Origin: Melitaea cinxia
Taxonomy: Eukaryota > Arthropoda > Insecta > Lepidoptera > Nymphalidae
Length of the DNA: 64,000 bases
NCBI RefSeq assembly: GCF_905220565.1
Contig: NC_059398.1
Span: 9,013,177-9,077,176, forward strand
Direction: 5' to 3'
Part shown: piece after piece, positions 23,952-36,010 of the stretch
Layout of the letters: each line of letters opens with the position of its first letter
Numbering within the stretch: position 1 is the stretch's first letter
Made by a program: the position numbers and the translations under genes
The notes under the pieces: generated by a model
Seen by the model: only the letters and a program-made list of their open reading frames with translations
Told to the model about the DNA's origin: nothing
Databases searched by the model: none

Positions 23952-23965
23952 TTGCTGAATACATT

Positions 23966-25058
23966 TGTAATAAATTACATCCTTTACTTGTCTCCTCCCC
24001 AATATTTGCTTGAAATAAGTATTTAAAAAAAATACCCAATTGTAGGTAATGATTTCACTGCTCAAAGCCTCTTCTGCTTAAAAAAAAACAGGAAGAGATT
24101 ACTTAATGGTACACGTATAAGGTTTTTTATACAAATTTTGGTTTCCTTACAATGCCATAATGTTCATTGTTTAATATTTTGTCATTTAAAATCTCAGTAA
24201 TGTTACTTTGAATTAAGCCTGCGACTGTTTGTTGTATACTCGTAGTTCAAGCACATGATTATCTTTGCTTAGTATAAATCCACACAATTAAAAAATATAC
24301 TTCAATTTTTTTGGTTTCAATATTATTAATGTCTATATTACTTTAAGAACCTTGTACGAGTATTTCTTCGAATAAATTGGATATAATTAATGTATTCATA
24401 AATTTCTGCATAAACATAATGAATTCATAACACCAACAAAAAAAATTAAAATCTTAAAGTATAATATTTTAGTTGCTTATTTTATTAATCTAAACAAAAT
24501 AATCTAAAACTACCTGCACAACCTACATATTCAAACAGTGTAAATACCTGTTCTTGAAGTTGCTCCTGCAACTCTCTTCAACTTTTCTACTTTTTGTTCA
24601 ATAATCATAACATGGAACCATTTCTCGAACCGAATAAAAGTTCACGTACAGAATAATATAACTTTGATATCACCGTAGTCGCGTGCAGAGGATAAAAGTT
24701 CTCTCAAGTAGAAAATTAAAATAAAACTAATTATTCCATCGGCAGCGAATGCTATCGGGCATTTGTTTTAAAAGTAAAAAACGATTATTAATAAAAGTAA
24801 GTATCGCTGTCAATTGAAAGGCTAGATTAATGTTGCTTTGTCGCGCCAAACGAATATTCATATTTTAGTTTAAATAAATTTGTTTAATACGTATTATGAA
24901 AAAAAAAGTACAATATATTTAGTAAAGAAACAATTAATTCCTAATGATTTATATTTTTTTATAATTCTATATTAATAATACTAAAATCAATAATACAAGT
25001 ATTTATATGTAATCGCTTTATTAATGAAAGTGTGCGACAAAAGGACTAAAGTTCGACT
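23966..25058. other. AT-rich intergenic sequence, nothing recognised
   Basis: No convincing open frame, RNA gene or repeat is visible beyond simple AT-rich tracts. Confidence 0.5.
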
Positions 25059-25325
25059 TTACCCAAAAAAAAAACGAACTTCAATTACATCGACAAGTAA
25101 TACAACGTAAGTAGACGAAAAAATAGTCAAGTAAATATGCGTTATTAGATATAACTCAAAAAGTACTTGTTAGATCTCAATTTATTTTAAATGGGACCAC
25201 ATGACACGCACCACCTTTCGATTTAAAATAATCATCGAAGTCGGTCCACCAGTCAAAAAATTTGATACATAAAAATAACAATCGAATTGAAAACTTCCTC
25301 CTTTTTTGGAAGTCGGTTAAAAATC
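25059..25325 (+). repeat. AACCGACTTC-ended repeat, single-unit copy
   Basis: Starts with an A run and CGAACTTCAATTACATCGAC and ends with CCTTTTTTGGAAGTCGGTTA. The ends are inverted relatives (CGACTTC against GAAGTCG). Internal landmarks are AACTCAAAAAGTACTTGTTAG and AATGGGACCACATGAC. Confidence 0.75.
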
Positions 25326-25965
25326 ATTAAACTACTGAAAACGTAACAGAAATCGGTAATGTCGTATCCATATTTTCTTAACAAGCTATTTGTTACCTAT
25401 GTAGAAATATGTACCCTCAATTTAAATAACCTCATCTCTCTCGCACTAACGTTTGTTCTGGACAGCTGTTTCACTCTATCCCATTACTTTTATATTGTTC
25501 GCTAACTTTCTTGTTTGTATAAGCAAATACGTATTTGAAAGTTTGTATATTTGTAGGTTGTATTTTTAATATAATAGGAACAGAATTTTATAATCATTTT
25601 TCATGTATTTCATATATAAAGGTAGGTAAATATAATTATATCCATAAATTAAAAACATACCATAATTATTTAAATAAGTATTTTCGCTGTAAAATATTAA
25701 CTGAAAACTAAATATCCTTAAGGTTAAATTACTTTAGTTAATTGAAGGTAAATATTTTTATTATTCTAGTAAGGATTAGCTTAAAATATGTAGATAAATA
25801 TTTTTTTTACAAATAGAAACGGTCAAAATAGGAAAACCAGTTCTTTAAAAAAATATATTAATATAGGTACATTGTGTTATCAATAACGTTCTGACTCAAC
25901 ATTTGTTGTATCGAAAATTGTGTTACGGAATAGCAGTTCATGTTAGTAATAATTGAATTTGTTCG

Positions 25966-26225
25966 TAAACGAAAAAACCCGACTTCAATTTACATCGACT
26001 ACGACGTAAGTAGTCGATAAAACATTCAATTAAATACGCATTATTCAACTCAAAAAGTACTTGTTAGAACTCGATCAAATTTAAATGGGACCACACGATA
26101 AGTACCAGTTTTGATTAAAAAAGGATTATTCAAAATCGGCACACTTAATAAAAAAGTTATGAGGTAACACACGTAAAGTACACTCGAATTAAGAACTTCC
26201 TCCATTTTTTGATGTCGGTTTATAA
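25966..26225 (+). repeat. AACCGACTTC-ended repeat, second nearby copy
   Basis: Same orientation and landmarks as 25059-25325: CCGACTTCAATTTACATCGA at the start, AACTCAAAAAGTACTTGTTA inside, and CCTCCATTTTTTGATGTCGG at the end. It is somewhat more diverged. Confidence 0.75.
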
Positions 26226-26644
26226 ATAGTACCAGAGCCCTTGAGGTGATCAATAATGAAATAATTAGGTACTTTTATATACTAATAATATAGTTTATTT
26301 TATTAAGCTACTAACACGTTGATCTCACTTTTTAACACTTAGTATGTAATATAAAAATTAATAAATGTTGACATTTAAATTCTGTTTTTTAGAAAATAAT
26401 AAAATATATATTATAAATATTAGCATAAAATTATATAGCAATATTTTCCTATCTTATATCAACACAATATACCAAGACTGGTTGTGCTTTGCTAGCGAAT
26501 CAATTGAATTGTTAAGCTATTGCTACAAGGAAATTGCATTTTCCTTCTCTTCCTACGCTGGCTTAAACTAGGCATTTTGTCAGAATGGATATTAGATAGT
26601 AATTGAAAATATATAATGAAATATACCATGCATAAATAATCAGG

Positions 26645-26831
26645 GTCAGCTTAGTCAGAGATTAGCCGGAACAAAAAAAACAGACTGACAGACAGACAGA
26701 CAGACAAAAGTTTAAAAAAAGTCATTTTGGTATATTATGTACCTTGTATACATCCATATGCATTTAGTGGAAAGCGGTTATTTTGATATTACAAACAGAC
26801 ACTCCAATTTTATTTATTTGTGTAGAATAGA
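26645..26831 (-). mobile_element. 5' half of a non-autonomous Helitron
   Basis: On the minus strand it begins near TCTATTCTACACAAATAAAT and AAATTGGAGTGTCTGTTTG, passes a CTGT-rich microsatellite (26690-26710), and stops before the CTAG end. The same family is at 31823-32137 (+) and 55009-55755 (-). Confidence 0.6.
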
Positions 26832-27106
26832 TCATTAGCTCTTAAACTAAAATTTGTAGAAGCTTGAACTTTGAAAAATTACATTTTATACCATTGATAT
26901 AAAAGAGCCTTAAATAATACAACTAGCTTGTTAATAAAGTCTTATGACATTGTTGCAAGTTACTGCATCTACATTTCCTGTTGTTATTTTTGTGATGTGA
27001 ATTTTTTTTTAGACAAAAAAAATTACATAAAATGTTCCAGCAGCTTTTATAGAATTACATATATACATAATATAACAAAAAATAGCAAACTAATCAAGAT
27101 GTTACG

Positions 27107-27172
27107 CGAACTTGTGGAGGCCTATGTCCAACTGTGGACTGCAATAGACTGAAATGATGATGATGATGATGA
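27107..27172 (+). mobile_element. LINE/SINE 3' tail fragment with ATG repeats
   Basis: CTTGTGGAGGCCTATGTCCA leads to GGACTGCAATAGACTGAAAT and then a GATGATGATGATG run. This is the 3' end of the GCTGTGTGGTT family or its partner LINE. The His-rich minus-strand open frame across it arises from the triplet repeat. Confidence 0.65.
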
Positions 27173-27319
27173 TTCTTATATATGTACATATGAATACCAA
27201 AAAAACTTATATTATAATATACATAATTTGGATAAATATATAAATTTGAGTATTTAAAAAATTTACTCAAATATGGGTAATTTTGTGTATTCGTTTTGTC
27301 TTCATCAATATTTATATTA

Positions 27320-27645
27320 ATACGTGAAGCAAAAACTTTGTACCCCTTTTTTACGAAAATTGCGCGAACAGAGGAGTATGAAATTTCGCACACTTATAGT
27401 TTATATAGAGAAGGAGTACAGAATGCTAATATTTTTTTTAATGATGCATAAAAAATTGAATCGATATAAAAAAACATTACACACACTACCATGTATTTGA
27501 CACACACACATACTCTTTTGACATATATATTCATTTGTTTATTATGATTGAAGTATAGTCTTTGACAATAGAAACGATAATGTTCAAAATTATAATTTAA
27601 ATTAATTTATGGTCAAATTTCGACCACTGGGTGACCAATAGTATT
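27320..27645 (+). repeat. interspersed repeat, copy 2 of 2
   Basis: Matches 6640-6988 in the same orientation, from ACGTGAAGCAAAAACTTTGT through GTTTATATAGAGAAGGAGTA and ACATTACACACACTACC to ACCACTGGGTGACCAATAGT. The middle has diverged by indels. Confidence 0.6.
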
Positions 27646-27653
27646 AATTTTCA

Positions 27654-27887
27654 CTAGCCCATTGGCGCACTTTGAAGTGTCCCCTGCTTTCTATACCGCA
27701 GGTTGCGGGTTTGATTCCCGCCTGAGTCTGGGTGTAATATTTGTAGTTATATGTTTATACAGGTATTATTTCTATGTATATTTATCAAAACAATATTTAC
27801 CTAATACAGTCGGCTGTTAGCTACAACACAAGCACTAAGTTGCGTACCCTAGGATCAGACGACTGTGTGTGTATGTTAAAAAAAAAC
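27654..27887 (+). mobile_element. tRNA-derived SINE, ACTAGCCC family
   Basis: The head CTAGCCCATTGGCGCACTTT and B-box-like GGGTTTGATTCCC (about 27709) are followed by GAGTCTGGGTGTAAT, an AT-rich body and an A-rich tail after GACTGTGTGTGTATG. A sister copy lies at 61147-61351. The head does not fold as an intact tRNA. Confidence 0.7.
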
Positions 27888-29671
27888 TATACAAATTAGT
27901 ATATACTATTAATAATACTATGTAATGATTGGATCACAAAAAGGAAAAGCTACATGAAAGAATGACTTCATCATAGAATTTTAAGTCAAAATACGTTGCT
28001 GGCTGGCTGTAAATCGTGACACGTTTGTACATACAGAAACAAACAGCAAACCTGACATGACTAAATGGTAGTACAAATAATACGACATAAAAACACAAAT
28101 TTAATAATACTGAAAGTAAATGTACAATTATATAAAGTAATCTCTTGTTACAAATTTATTGCATTTTAATTTATAGTAAAAACGACAAGTCGAGTATTTT
28201 AACCGTATTAGAAATTTAAATATCTCATACGTGTGTGTTTTTACATTGATATTTTATATTTCGCGCAAGTCTAGCAATTTTTATTCTCTCCGCAGTTTAA
28301 TTTTATTTAAGCAAGCATACATATACAGTTTAATTTTATAAAGTAAATACACTTAATAAAAAACAAAGTTAAGAAGATGTAAAGACAAAAATAGGTAGTA
28401 AAAATTACATACTATTAATGGCCGTCTTTATTACTAATCACTAGTCTCGTATATTTGACATGTGTCAAGAACCACATTCTTGCAACTGCTGGACTATAAT
28501 CAATTATTTCTTAAAAATAATGTATTGTAATTAGTGTATATCGATACTCTACCGTAGTCATAAAATCGTAGTACAGATGTTTCTTTTCTCTAGCAATTCA
28601 TAAAAGTCAGTAAAGTTGAAAGCCATTAAACGAAGTATGAATTTAAAGTTATATATAGGTAGGTTATAATATTTGTTTATCGCTTAAAATATTCACATTT
28701 ATATAAAATGATTAAAAACGGAAATTATAAAACATTATAAAATGCATACCAATATTAAATAATACTGAAATGATACTTATATTATAGATCAAATTGTTCA
28801 GAAGAATTAAGTACAATGAGTGTACTTCAATGCGAAATAAGAATGTTCACATAGTTTTTCTGTTTGTTTATCTACTTGTGAATCACATGTAAACTATAAA
28901 CGGATTTTATTAAAGTCGATAGGGTGACATGTGATTTTGTCAAGGATCACAATATCAAACAAGATTTCTTATCTCCGAATATAAAAGGGTTCGCCACGGG
29001 ACTCCAACAACTTTAACTCTATCCCTGTTCCCGTCAATATAATTTTAAAAAGTTTAATTAAAATATCTTAAAAGAATTAAAATAGAAATGGCTTCGGTAA
29101 AATAAATTTAGCTGATCCATAATTACAAATTATTCCCATAAGTTCAATAAAGTAAAATAGTAAAATAAATTAAGTTAAAATTATAATATCGGTATTACTA
29201 TTTTCAAATCTGTATTAATATTAAAACAAGATATCATAAGACTACAATGTTTAAATTAGTGGTTAACCAGTCCCTACACGTCTGCTGATGTATGAAGCTA
29301 GACATTTCCCATTTGATTTTGTTAGATACGCTAGCTGTATAACTGATGTAAAACATATATTCGGCCAATAATAATCATAGCAATAAATATTTTTATATCA
29401 CAAATAGCTTTCAACGAAATAATATTTTTTTATTTAGAAGAAATTCTTACACATTTATGTAAATAATTTTTCCCATGTCCTAGCTCTACAAATACCAAAA
29501 TGCTTCATATCACAATACCTTACTCATATTTTTAGATTATATTTAATTAAGTTTTAACATAACTTTTAAAAGGATAACAAAAAGTCTTACACTAATCATT
29601 AACTATCATAATTAAATTAACGATTAATCAAATAATAAAAAATGTAATGAAATATTGGTGTTTCTTTACAG
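27888..29671. other. AT-rich intergenic or intronic sequence, nothing recognised
   Basis: No convincing coding region or classified repeat. If the exon-like island at 29672 is real, this is intron or 5' flank of that gene. Confidence 0.45.
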
Positions 29672-29920
29672 GACATAGAGTCGCGGGCTAGCAGGCTCGC
29701 CGATCCGCGGAGTCCCATGCACCATCCCGGCATCCCGAAGCCGCGGCGCCGCCCCGCTCCGTTCGCGGTCTCCATGGCGACCAGCTCAAATGACGTATCG
29801 ATCCCGCGTGGGGGCAGGGGGGCCCACGGCTCGCGGGGTGGCGCCGCTCCACCCGCCGCGCCGACCCCCTTACACCCCTGCCTCCGCCACTCGACCGTTG
29901 GCCCATGCAAAATGACGGAT
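29672..29920 (+). CDS. candidate GC-rich coding exon, gene unidentified
   Basis: A strong acceptor (TTTCTTTACAG) ends at 29671 and a plausible donor GTAAAG begins at 29921; another possible donor GTAATG is at about 29982. The 249-nt interval is very GC-rich in an AT-rich region and is open in the frame starting GACATAGAG, giving 83 residues rich in Pro, Arg, Gly and Ala, from DIESRASRLADPRSPMHHPG to CKMTD. Composition and splice signals support an exon. A minus-strand frame is also open, so the strand is not certain. I recognise no domain; a low-complexity linker of a longer protein would fit. Confidence 0.45.
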
Positions 29921-31822
29921 GTAAAGTTTGGATATACCTCCTTGGAAGGAAATGATATTTTCATTAAAATGAAAATGAGGTAATGTTTTTTGATTTATTT
30001 CATTCCAACATATATTTATTTCAAACCACTTGAAACTCGGCCCAATTCACGACGTCTACATCGTTACACAAGAAATAGCATCGAGACTTACTATTTTAGG
30101 GGAATTGAATTTCCAGCAATCTACTTTCTTTTTATGGGCCATAAATCGTATTTATTGTTACTTATAATATTATTTTTGTATGGAATACAAACATAATTTA
30201 ATGACTCTTCTCTATAAAATTGATGTTAATCTATAAGCAGATAGATAATGGTGCTCTGTTTTTTAAATATACGGATTATAAGTATTAAGTAACGTAACAT
30301 TTTTACAAAAGAATACTAGCTGTCGTTCGCGGGTTCAGTTGCACATAAGTAGCACACAATTGTATACTTTTAAAATAACTTTATTTGTTTCTGTTTCAAA
30401 TAAATTTAAAAATAATGTTTACCAAATAAAAAAGTAGATAATACGATTTTATTACAAAGGCAAGAATTTCTTACAAATTTTCATCCCCCGTTCTACCCCT
30501 TACAATTAAATTCGTTAACCATTAAACACCTGTTTATCTGAATTTATGCATTTGTAGCTTTAAATTACATCAAAAAAAAAAACTAGACGTCTACAAATTC
30601 ACAAAACAACAGAAGTAGTACGTAAGCTGTGCCCCCTAGTTTTGAAGATGAAACGCACTTGTAAAGTATTGATACAGACAGATATTACATTAGGTTTTAT
30701 TATTTCCTATCGACTGTGCTCCACCGACATAACTGAAAGCTACTAAAATTCTACAAAAAATATAGTAAAAAATAAACGCTTTGCGTTTACCTTCAATGCA
30801 ATTCATGCATACATAAGAAAAGGCTTTATACAATTATTGTTTCAAAACGAGAGTTAAAAAAATTATGTATAAGTACTTTGTTAAACGTTTTCCGTTAAAT
30901 AGTTTTTATCTAACAGATATCTGATAACCGTATTGTTATAGAGCTTTAAGTCATTTAATTAGGTAGTAAAAAGTGTCTGACTTAATTTAAAATTTTTAGA
31001 GCTTTTAAAAAAAATAGATACGACTGTAGAGAGCTCCCAAAAGTCTCAATAATTTAAGACACTCTTCGCTAACATATAATCTTCCTAAGAGCTAAGTCAA
31101 AAATCTATTTCAACTAACTTAATCAGAGATGGACAGATTTAAGGAACTTGGTTATTATGAAGAAAAAAGGAACTTCTTTTCGACCGGTATATGGGATTGT
31201 TAACGTTCATGAAAATATACGTTACGTTTGTTAGATACGTTTACAATAAATTATTATATATCTTTATTATTTAGATAACTTTGTGCCAATTAATTACTTA
31301 TTTATTTGCTTATTAAATATTACGTGCAACAAATTGCTTAAAGCATACAAATAATCTTACTGTATAGTTACTATGTAGTTTACTTCAGCCGTTGAAGGTA
31401 TGTGTTTTTGATGTAAACAGAAAACTACGTTGTATTGGCAAAAAAACTAATGTAAAAGGAAATATTATTTACTACTAAATAAACAGAACTAAAAATCAAC
31501 TATTAAAGTTTTAACTTAGAGACATAGAGGTAACTATAATTTATTTTGAAATTTCTCATATTGATACGACCACTCTGGTGTAATGGTGCGTCTGTCGTGT
31601 CGGCGGCGCCTAAACAGCGACGACGAAAAAGGATTGACATATATATTGGTTGTCAAATATTTATGCGTGCCTTCAGAAATTTAAGGAAAATATATCAAGC
31701 TACTTCAATATATAAAAAATTATAAATTAACAAATGCCTTAATTAAAATTAAAAAAAAAACTTTAAATCTATTGATCTCACAAAATCATTCCAGATTATT
31801 CTGTTAATCCAGTCAGAGTCAG
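29921..31822. other. AT-rich sequence with a SINE head fragment
   Basis: Non-coding AT-rich sequence. At 31568-31650 a fragment resembles the head of the tRNA-derived SINE: ACCACTCTGGTGTAATGGTG, an A-box-like motif, followed by GGCGGCGCCTAAACA. Nothing else is recognised. Confidence 0.5.
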
Positions 31823-32137
31823 TATACAAATGAATTAAATAAAATTGGATTTAAAATTAAAACAACCGTTTTTTTACGAAACGCATATGGATGTATACAC
31901 AGTACATACACCAAAATAACATTTTTTATAATTTTTCTCTGTCTGTCTGTTTGTTTGTTCCGGCTAATCTCTGAAACGACTGGACTGATTTTGATGGGAC
32001 TTTCACTGGCAGATAGCTGATGTAATAAGGAGTAACTTGGGATACTTTTATTTTAGAAATTTATTTATTTTATAACTGCGAACTGAATAATAAGTTTTTT
32101 GTTACATTCTACGCGGACGAAGTCGCGGGCACAGCTA
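31823..32137 (+). mobile_element. non-autonomous Helitron
   Basis: A degenerate 5' end (TATACAAATGAATTAAATAA) is followed by CGCATATGGATGTATACAC, a CTGTCTGTCTGTTTG tract, GGCTAATCTCTGAAACGAC, and the 3' hairpin zone GCGGACGAAGTCGCGGGC leading to CTAG at 32134-32137 and T. Confidence 0.7.
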
Positions 32138-32204
32138 GTATTATATAAATATTTACGTCGTGAAAGTGTAAAAGACATGTTTTATATATCTAAATCTGTA
32201 ATTA

Positions 32205-32404
32205 TCTATACTAATATTATAAACCTGAAAAGTTCGTTTGCTTGTTTGTTAAAACGCGTTTATCTCAAGAACTACTAGTTCGAATTGAAAAATTTCTCTG
32301 AGTTGGATTGGAGCCTATTTAAAGAGGAAGGTTAGGTATGCTTAAAAAGAAGGAAGGCTATTTTTTCTCAAAACAACGCAGTTGAAACCGTTGGGCATAG
32401 CTAG
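32205..32404 (+). mobile_element. 200-bp non-autonomous Helitron
   Basis: Begins A|TCTATACTAATATTATAAAC at 32205 and ends GGGCATAGCTAG at 32404 followed by T, matching the 5'-TC ... CTRR-3' rule and A|T insertion. It has no coding capacity. Confidence 0.7.
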
Positions 32405-33500
32405 TTAAAAACCAACTAAAAACAGCTTCTTGCGTCAAATCATCAAATACGTTATAAAAGAATATGTTAGTGTTGTTTGTTGAATGTTTTCATTTAAAAA
32501 AATAATTTTATTTACGCCAGGTAGAAGCGAAATTCTCTTACATAAATAGGTATTAAGATTAAATGGTAAAACTTATATAATATTTATATTTGTACTAATT
32601 ATTGAATACAAAAATTACTGACTATAAGTTGTTGTACTTTATGCTTATGCACTGTAATTGTAACGTTTTCCGCTGAAGCCATTGGTCCCTGGGGCGAGAA
32701 AACAAAACTTTTTTAAAGAGCCCTTTTCACGCCATGTTAAAGCCACAGGTGACCAAAACTCTAGCGACTACTACGGTCAACAAATTAGCCTAGTGGTTCA
32801 AAAAGCTAAAGCCGTTAGTGTTTTAGATAAATTACATCGTATAGTGTTTTGGATAGTTTTATAGATCTTAAATACCTCGATTCTATTACCTAACTTTAAT
32901 ATTGTTTTTTTTCCATCGTCATCAAATAAAAATATATAAGATTCAAATTTACAAATTTAATTGAATAATTCAAAAAAAATGTCTACGCTGACTGACAACT
33001 GTAACTTCAGACAGTACAGACATAGTAAAATTACGTTAAGTACACTCTATCAGTAATACAAATAAAATTGAACCGCTAATAAACAATCAAACTTTATTAT
33101 TTCAAATAGCTTGACTCAAAAAATAACTCTACAACAAAGTGTCGTTATAAGCAAATTTAGAAAAAATTAGTCAACACTCATCAACCATCGAAATAAATTA
33201 GAATTTTAAAATAAAAGGAATAATAATTATATTAAATATCAAATAATAAAAACATTTTCACTTTTATTAAACATATTTTTTATCTATCCTTCTCCTACAA
33301 TGGAGAATAAGGCCTATCTATGTCCAGCAGTGAAATGTTACAGGTTAAATCAATTAATCAATATCTATCCAAAATATTAAAGTGCTAAAGCTTAAAAAAA
33401 CAAAGCTATTATTTTAAATGTGCTAAAGAGAATAAAATAAACTTTTACTGTCAACATATAATGTTATTACACAACATTACGTACACATAAGCTTATGCCC
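32405..33500. other. AT-rich sequence with one SINE tail
   Basis: A 60-codon open frame at 32682-32864 lies in a slightly GC-richer patch but has no recognisable domain. At 33285-33355 there is a SINE tail (TCCTTCTCCTACAATGGAGA to AGCAGTGAAATGTTACAGGT). The rest is unremarkable. Confidence 0.5.
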
Positions 33501-33504
33501 GACT

Positions 33505-33700
33505 AGAAAAAAGGTCAGGCTCAACCAGATAATGTATCTGGACCGGATCAGGATAGAATGAGGTATGCCAGATCCGGCAAGCTCTATCAGGACCAAGTCT
33601 GGTTCAGACAAGGATAGCCTGATGTAAAATATAATCAAATATGGTAAGGCATACTGGATCAGGACCCGGTCACATACAGATACAGTTATCAGGACAGTCT
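33505..33700 (+). repeat. TGATCAGGA-type motif cluster 1
   Basis: Within 200 bp there are GGATCAGGATA (about 33545), TATCAGGACC (about 33586), GGATCAGGACCC (about 33657) and TTATCAGGACAG (about 33687), with related degenerate copies. The same motif reappears at 35975-36010 and 37340-37430, so the cluster may be a transposon terminus. The class is unknown. Confidence 0.55.
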
Positions 33701-33966
33701 AGCAGGGAGTCCATTTCTACACAGTGGAGCAGTCGTAAGTAATGGGAAATTAATGTTAATTAGTTTAATTGAATTTTAATGAATTAAGGGTTAATTAGTA
33801 GTTGATAATTAGAAGTTAATAAATAAAATTTAATTAATAATAATAATTAATTAATAACATAAAAATAAATAAAAATAATTAATACTTAAAGTAAAAACAT
33901 AAATAAATAATACATTGGAAAAAATAAACGGAAATAAATATAATAATAATTATGTTAAGTAACATA

Positions 33967-35890
33967 TTTTTTTTTAATATATAGACTAGCGCTTGACTGC
34001 GATCTCACCTGAAGTCAAGTGAAGATGCAGCCTAAGGTGGTGCGCGCTTGCCTAGAAGATGCCTATTCACTCTTGATTTAAAGATACCCAAGTTATAGTT
34101 CGTTGGAAAAACGGAAGCCGGAAGGGCATTCCAAATTTTTGCGGTGCGTATTAGGAACGAGGAAGCAAATCGTTTAGTGCGAGATCGTGGGATTTCAACC
34201 ACATAGCGGTGCATATTCATGCGATGCCTTGCGGTTCGGTGGTAGAAAGGTGATGGTGGAACCAAATTGTATAGTTCTAGAGCACACTCTCCGAAATATA
34301 ACCTGTAAAGACCGACAAACAGGCAACCTTGCGCCGATGTTCGAGACTTTGAAGTCTAGAGCGAACCAGCGATTTGTCACCGATGAGTCTTCTGGCGCGT
34401 CGATCCACAGAATCCAGAGCAGCGAGCTGGTACTTGGCAGAGCCATCCCATAAGTGGCTGCAGTACTCCATACACGATCGAACTTGTGCTTGGTAGAGAG
34501 TAAGAAGCTGTTCCGGTGTGAAGTACTGCTTGACTTTATTGAGGATACCAAGTTTCTTACCAGCAATTTTGACCTTGGATTCTATGCATTGTCCGAAGTT
34601 TATATTAGACGAAATATTTATGCCTAGAAGATCAATACTATCGGTGATCGGAACAGATACACCCCGGAAAGTTGGGGCTAGTGGGAATGGACTCCGTTTA
34701 GCAGTGAAAAGACACGCTTGTGTTTTGGAAGCATTAAATTTGACTAGGTTGGCGTCACCCCAATCGGATACCTCTTTCAAAGCCAAATTCATGCGTTCAA
34801 CCAGGGCCTCTCTATGCTCACGAGTTTCAGCCCCACCAGCTCGGGGACCGGACACGTATCTCTCCGTAACAGTGCTGTCGTCCGCGTATCCAAAGATACC
34901 GGGCCTGAGGAGGTCATTTATGTGAATCAAGAGAGGGTTGCAGAGAGAACTGATCCCTGAGGGACACCGGCATTGACCGCCATCAAGTCAGACGAGGAGC
35001 CATCTAAGACCACCCGAAATGATCGTCCACTCAGGAAATCTGATATCCAGTCACACAAGCTCGGGGGTATTCCGTAAACTGAAAGCTTGCTCAATAGGCT
35101 CTCATGCCAGACCCGGTCAAATGCCTTCGATACATCAAGTGAGACAGCTAGCGCTTCTCCGTGCTTGTCCAAGGCTTCGCCCCAGATGTGCGAGGCGTAC
35201 ACTAAAAGATCCCCCGTGGACCTGTTACGGCGGAAACCGTATTGCTGGTCCGACAGGAGGTAATTCAACTCGAGGTATGCTAGGAGCTTTTCATTCAGTA
35301 TACGCTCCAAACTTTTACACAGTATGGAGGTGATCGCGATAGGTCTATAGTTAGCCGGGTCGGCACGACTACCTTTTTTAGGTACAGGTTGTACGTTGGC
35401 AATGTTCCATGCTTTAGGAACTTGAGCGGATTTTAGAGAGAGGCGGTACAAGCGCGTGAGAATAGGAGACAACTCAGGAGCACAGTGTTTAAGTACTCTT
35501 GCTGGTATCCCGTCAGGACCACTAGGCTTATTCACGTCCAAGTTACGGAGTACTCTCAAAACCTCAGTTTGGCGAATGCGTAGTTCTAACATAACAGAGT
35601 CGCAAGGTGGATATCTGGGCGGTGAGGCACTACCTGCATCAAGGAGCGAATTTTCTGCAAACAGATTCGCTAAAAGGTTAGCCTTGTCTGTCGCAGTAAA
35701 GGCCAGCGATCCATCTGGTTTAAGCAGAGGAGGCAGCGAGGGACGGCAGAAGCTCATTTCAACCGACTTAGAGAGTGACCAAAATGCTCTACTACCGCGC
35801 GGATGGGAAGCTAGTTGGGCTCCGATGTGTTTAATACGGTTGAAACGAGCTTTTTTAAGAACCCTTTTGTAGGACTTTTGAAACACTTGA
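33967..35890 (-). mobile_element. 5'-truncated jockey-like non-LTR retrotransposon (LINE)
   Basis: On the minus strand, reverse transcriptase sequence runs from about 35886 to 34032, then a short 3' UTR and an A-rich tail (the T run at 33967-33975 of the + strand). The endonuclease and ORF1 regions are absent, which is usual for 5' truncation. The C-terminal segment SFLIRTAKIWNALPASVF is typical of insect jockey/CR1-group elements. It sits between two TGATCAGGA clusters, so it may be nested in another element. Confidence 0.8.
34032..35886 (-). pseudogene. broken LINE reverse transcriptase ORF
   Basis: The frame 35886-34927 carries NKPSGPDGIPARVLK, NYRPIAITSILCKSLERIL, a LDVSKAFDRVWH motif and AGVPQGSVLSATL. 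An extra CT dinucleotide in the CTCTCT run just after this shifts the frame. The next frame (34930-34277) resumes with the catalytic YADD and the thumb region down to VACLSVF. A one-base deletion there shifts the frame again, and the C-terminal piece (34265-34032) finishes at a stop after GKRAPP. With two frameshifts and no 5' half the copy is dead. Confidence 0.82.
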
Positions 35891-35960
35891 CATTTATAAT
35901 ATCAATTCGCTTTTTTTTTGTTAAACATTTTTTTCAAGAATATACTGTACTGTTTTTTAA

Positions 35961-36010
35961 AAGGCCCGGACCGAACCGGCTGATCAGGATGAGATGAGAT
36001 TTCCTGATCA
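35961..36010 (+). repeat. TGATCAGGA motif cluster 2, hairpin-forming
   Basis: CTGATCAGGA and TCCTGATCAG, separated by 12 bases (TGAGATGAGATT), form a 10-bp stem. The same block in reverse orientation lies in the centre of the large inverted repeat at about 37341-37372. It abuts the outer edge of the left arm. Confidence 0.6.

Noticed and set aside
27094..27393. 99-codon minus-strand frame with a run of histidines
   Set aside because: The histidines come from the ATG triplet tail of a retroposon; the rest is AT-rich repeat.
27709..27722. tRNA-like B-boxes at 22110, 27709, 54400, 61200 and 61940 as possible tRNA genes
   Set aside because: Each continues into a repeated non-tRNA body shared with other copies, and no full acceptor stem and cloverleaf can be formed; they are SINE heads.
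34195..34566. Separate genes in the overlapping frames at 34195-34566, 34518-34925 and 35019-35872
   Set aside because: They are either the shifted frame of the broken LINE reverse transcriptase or its antisense shadow.
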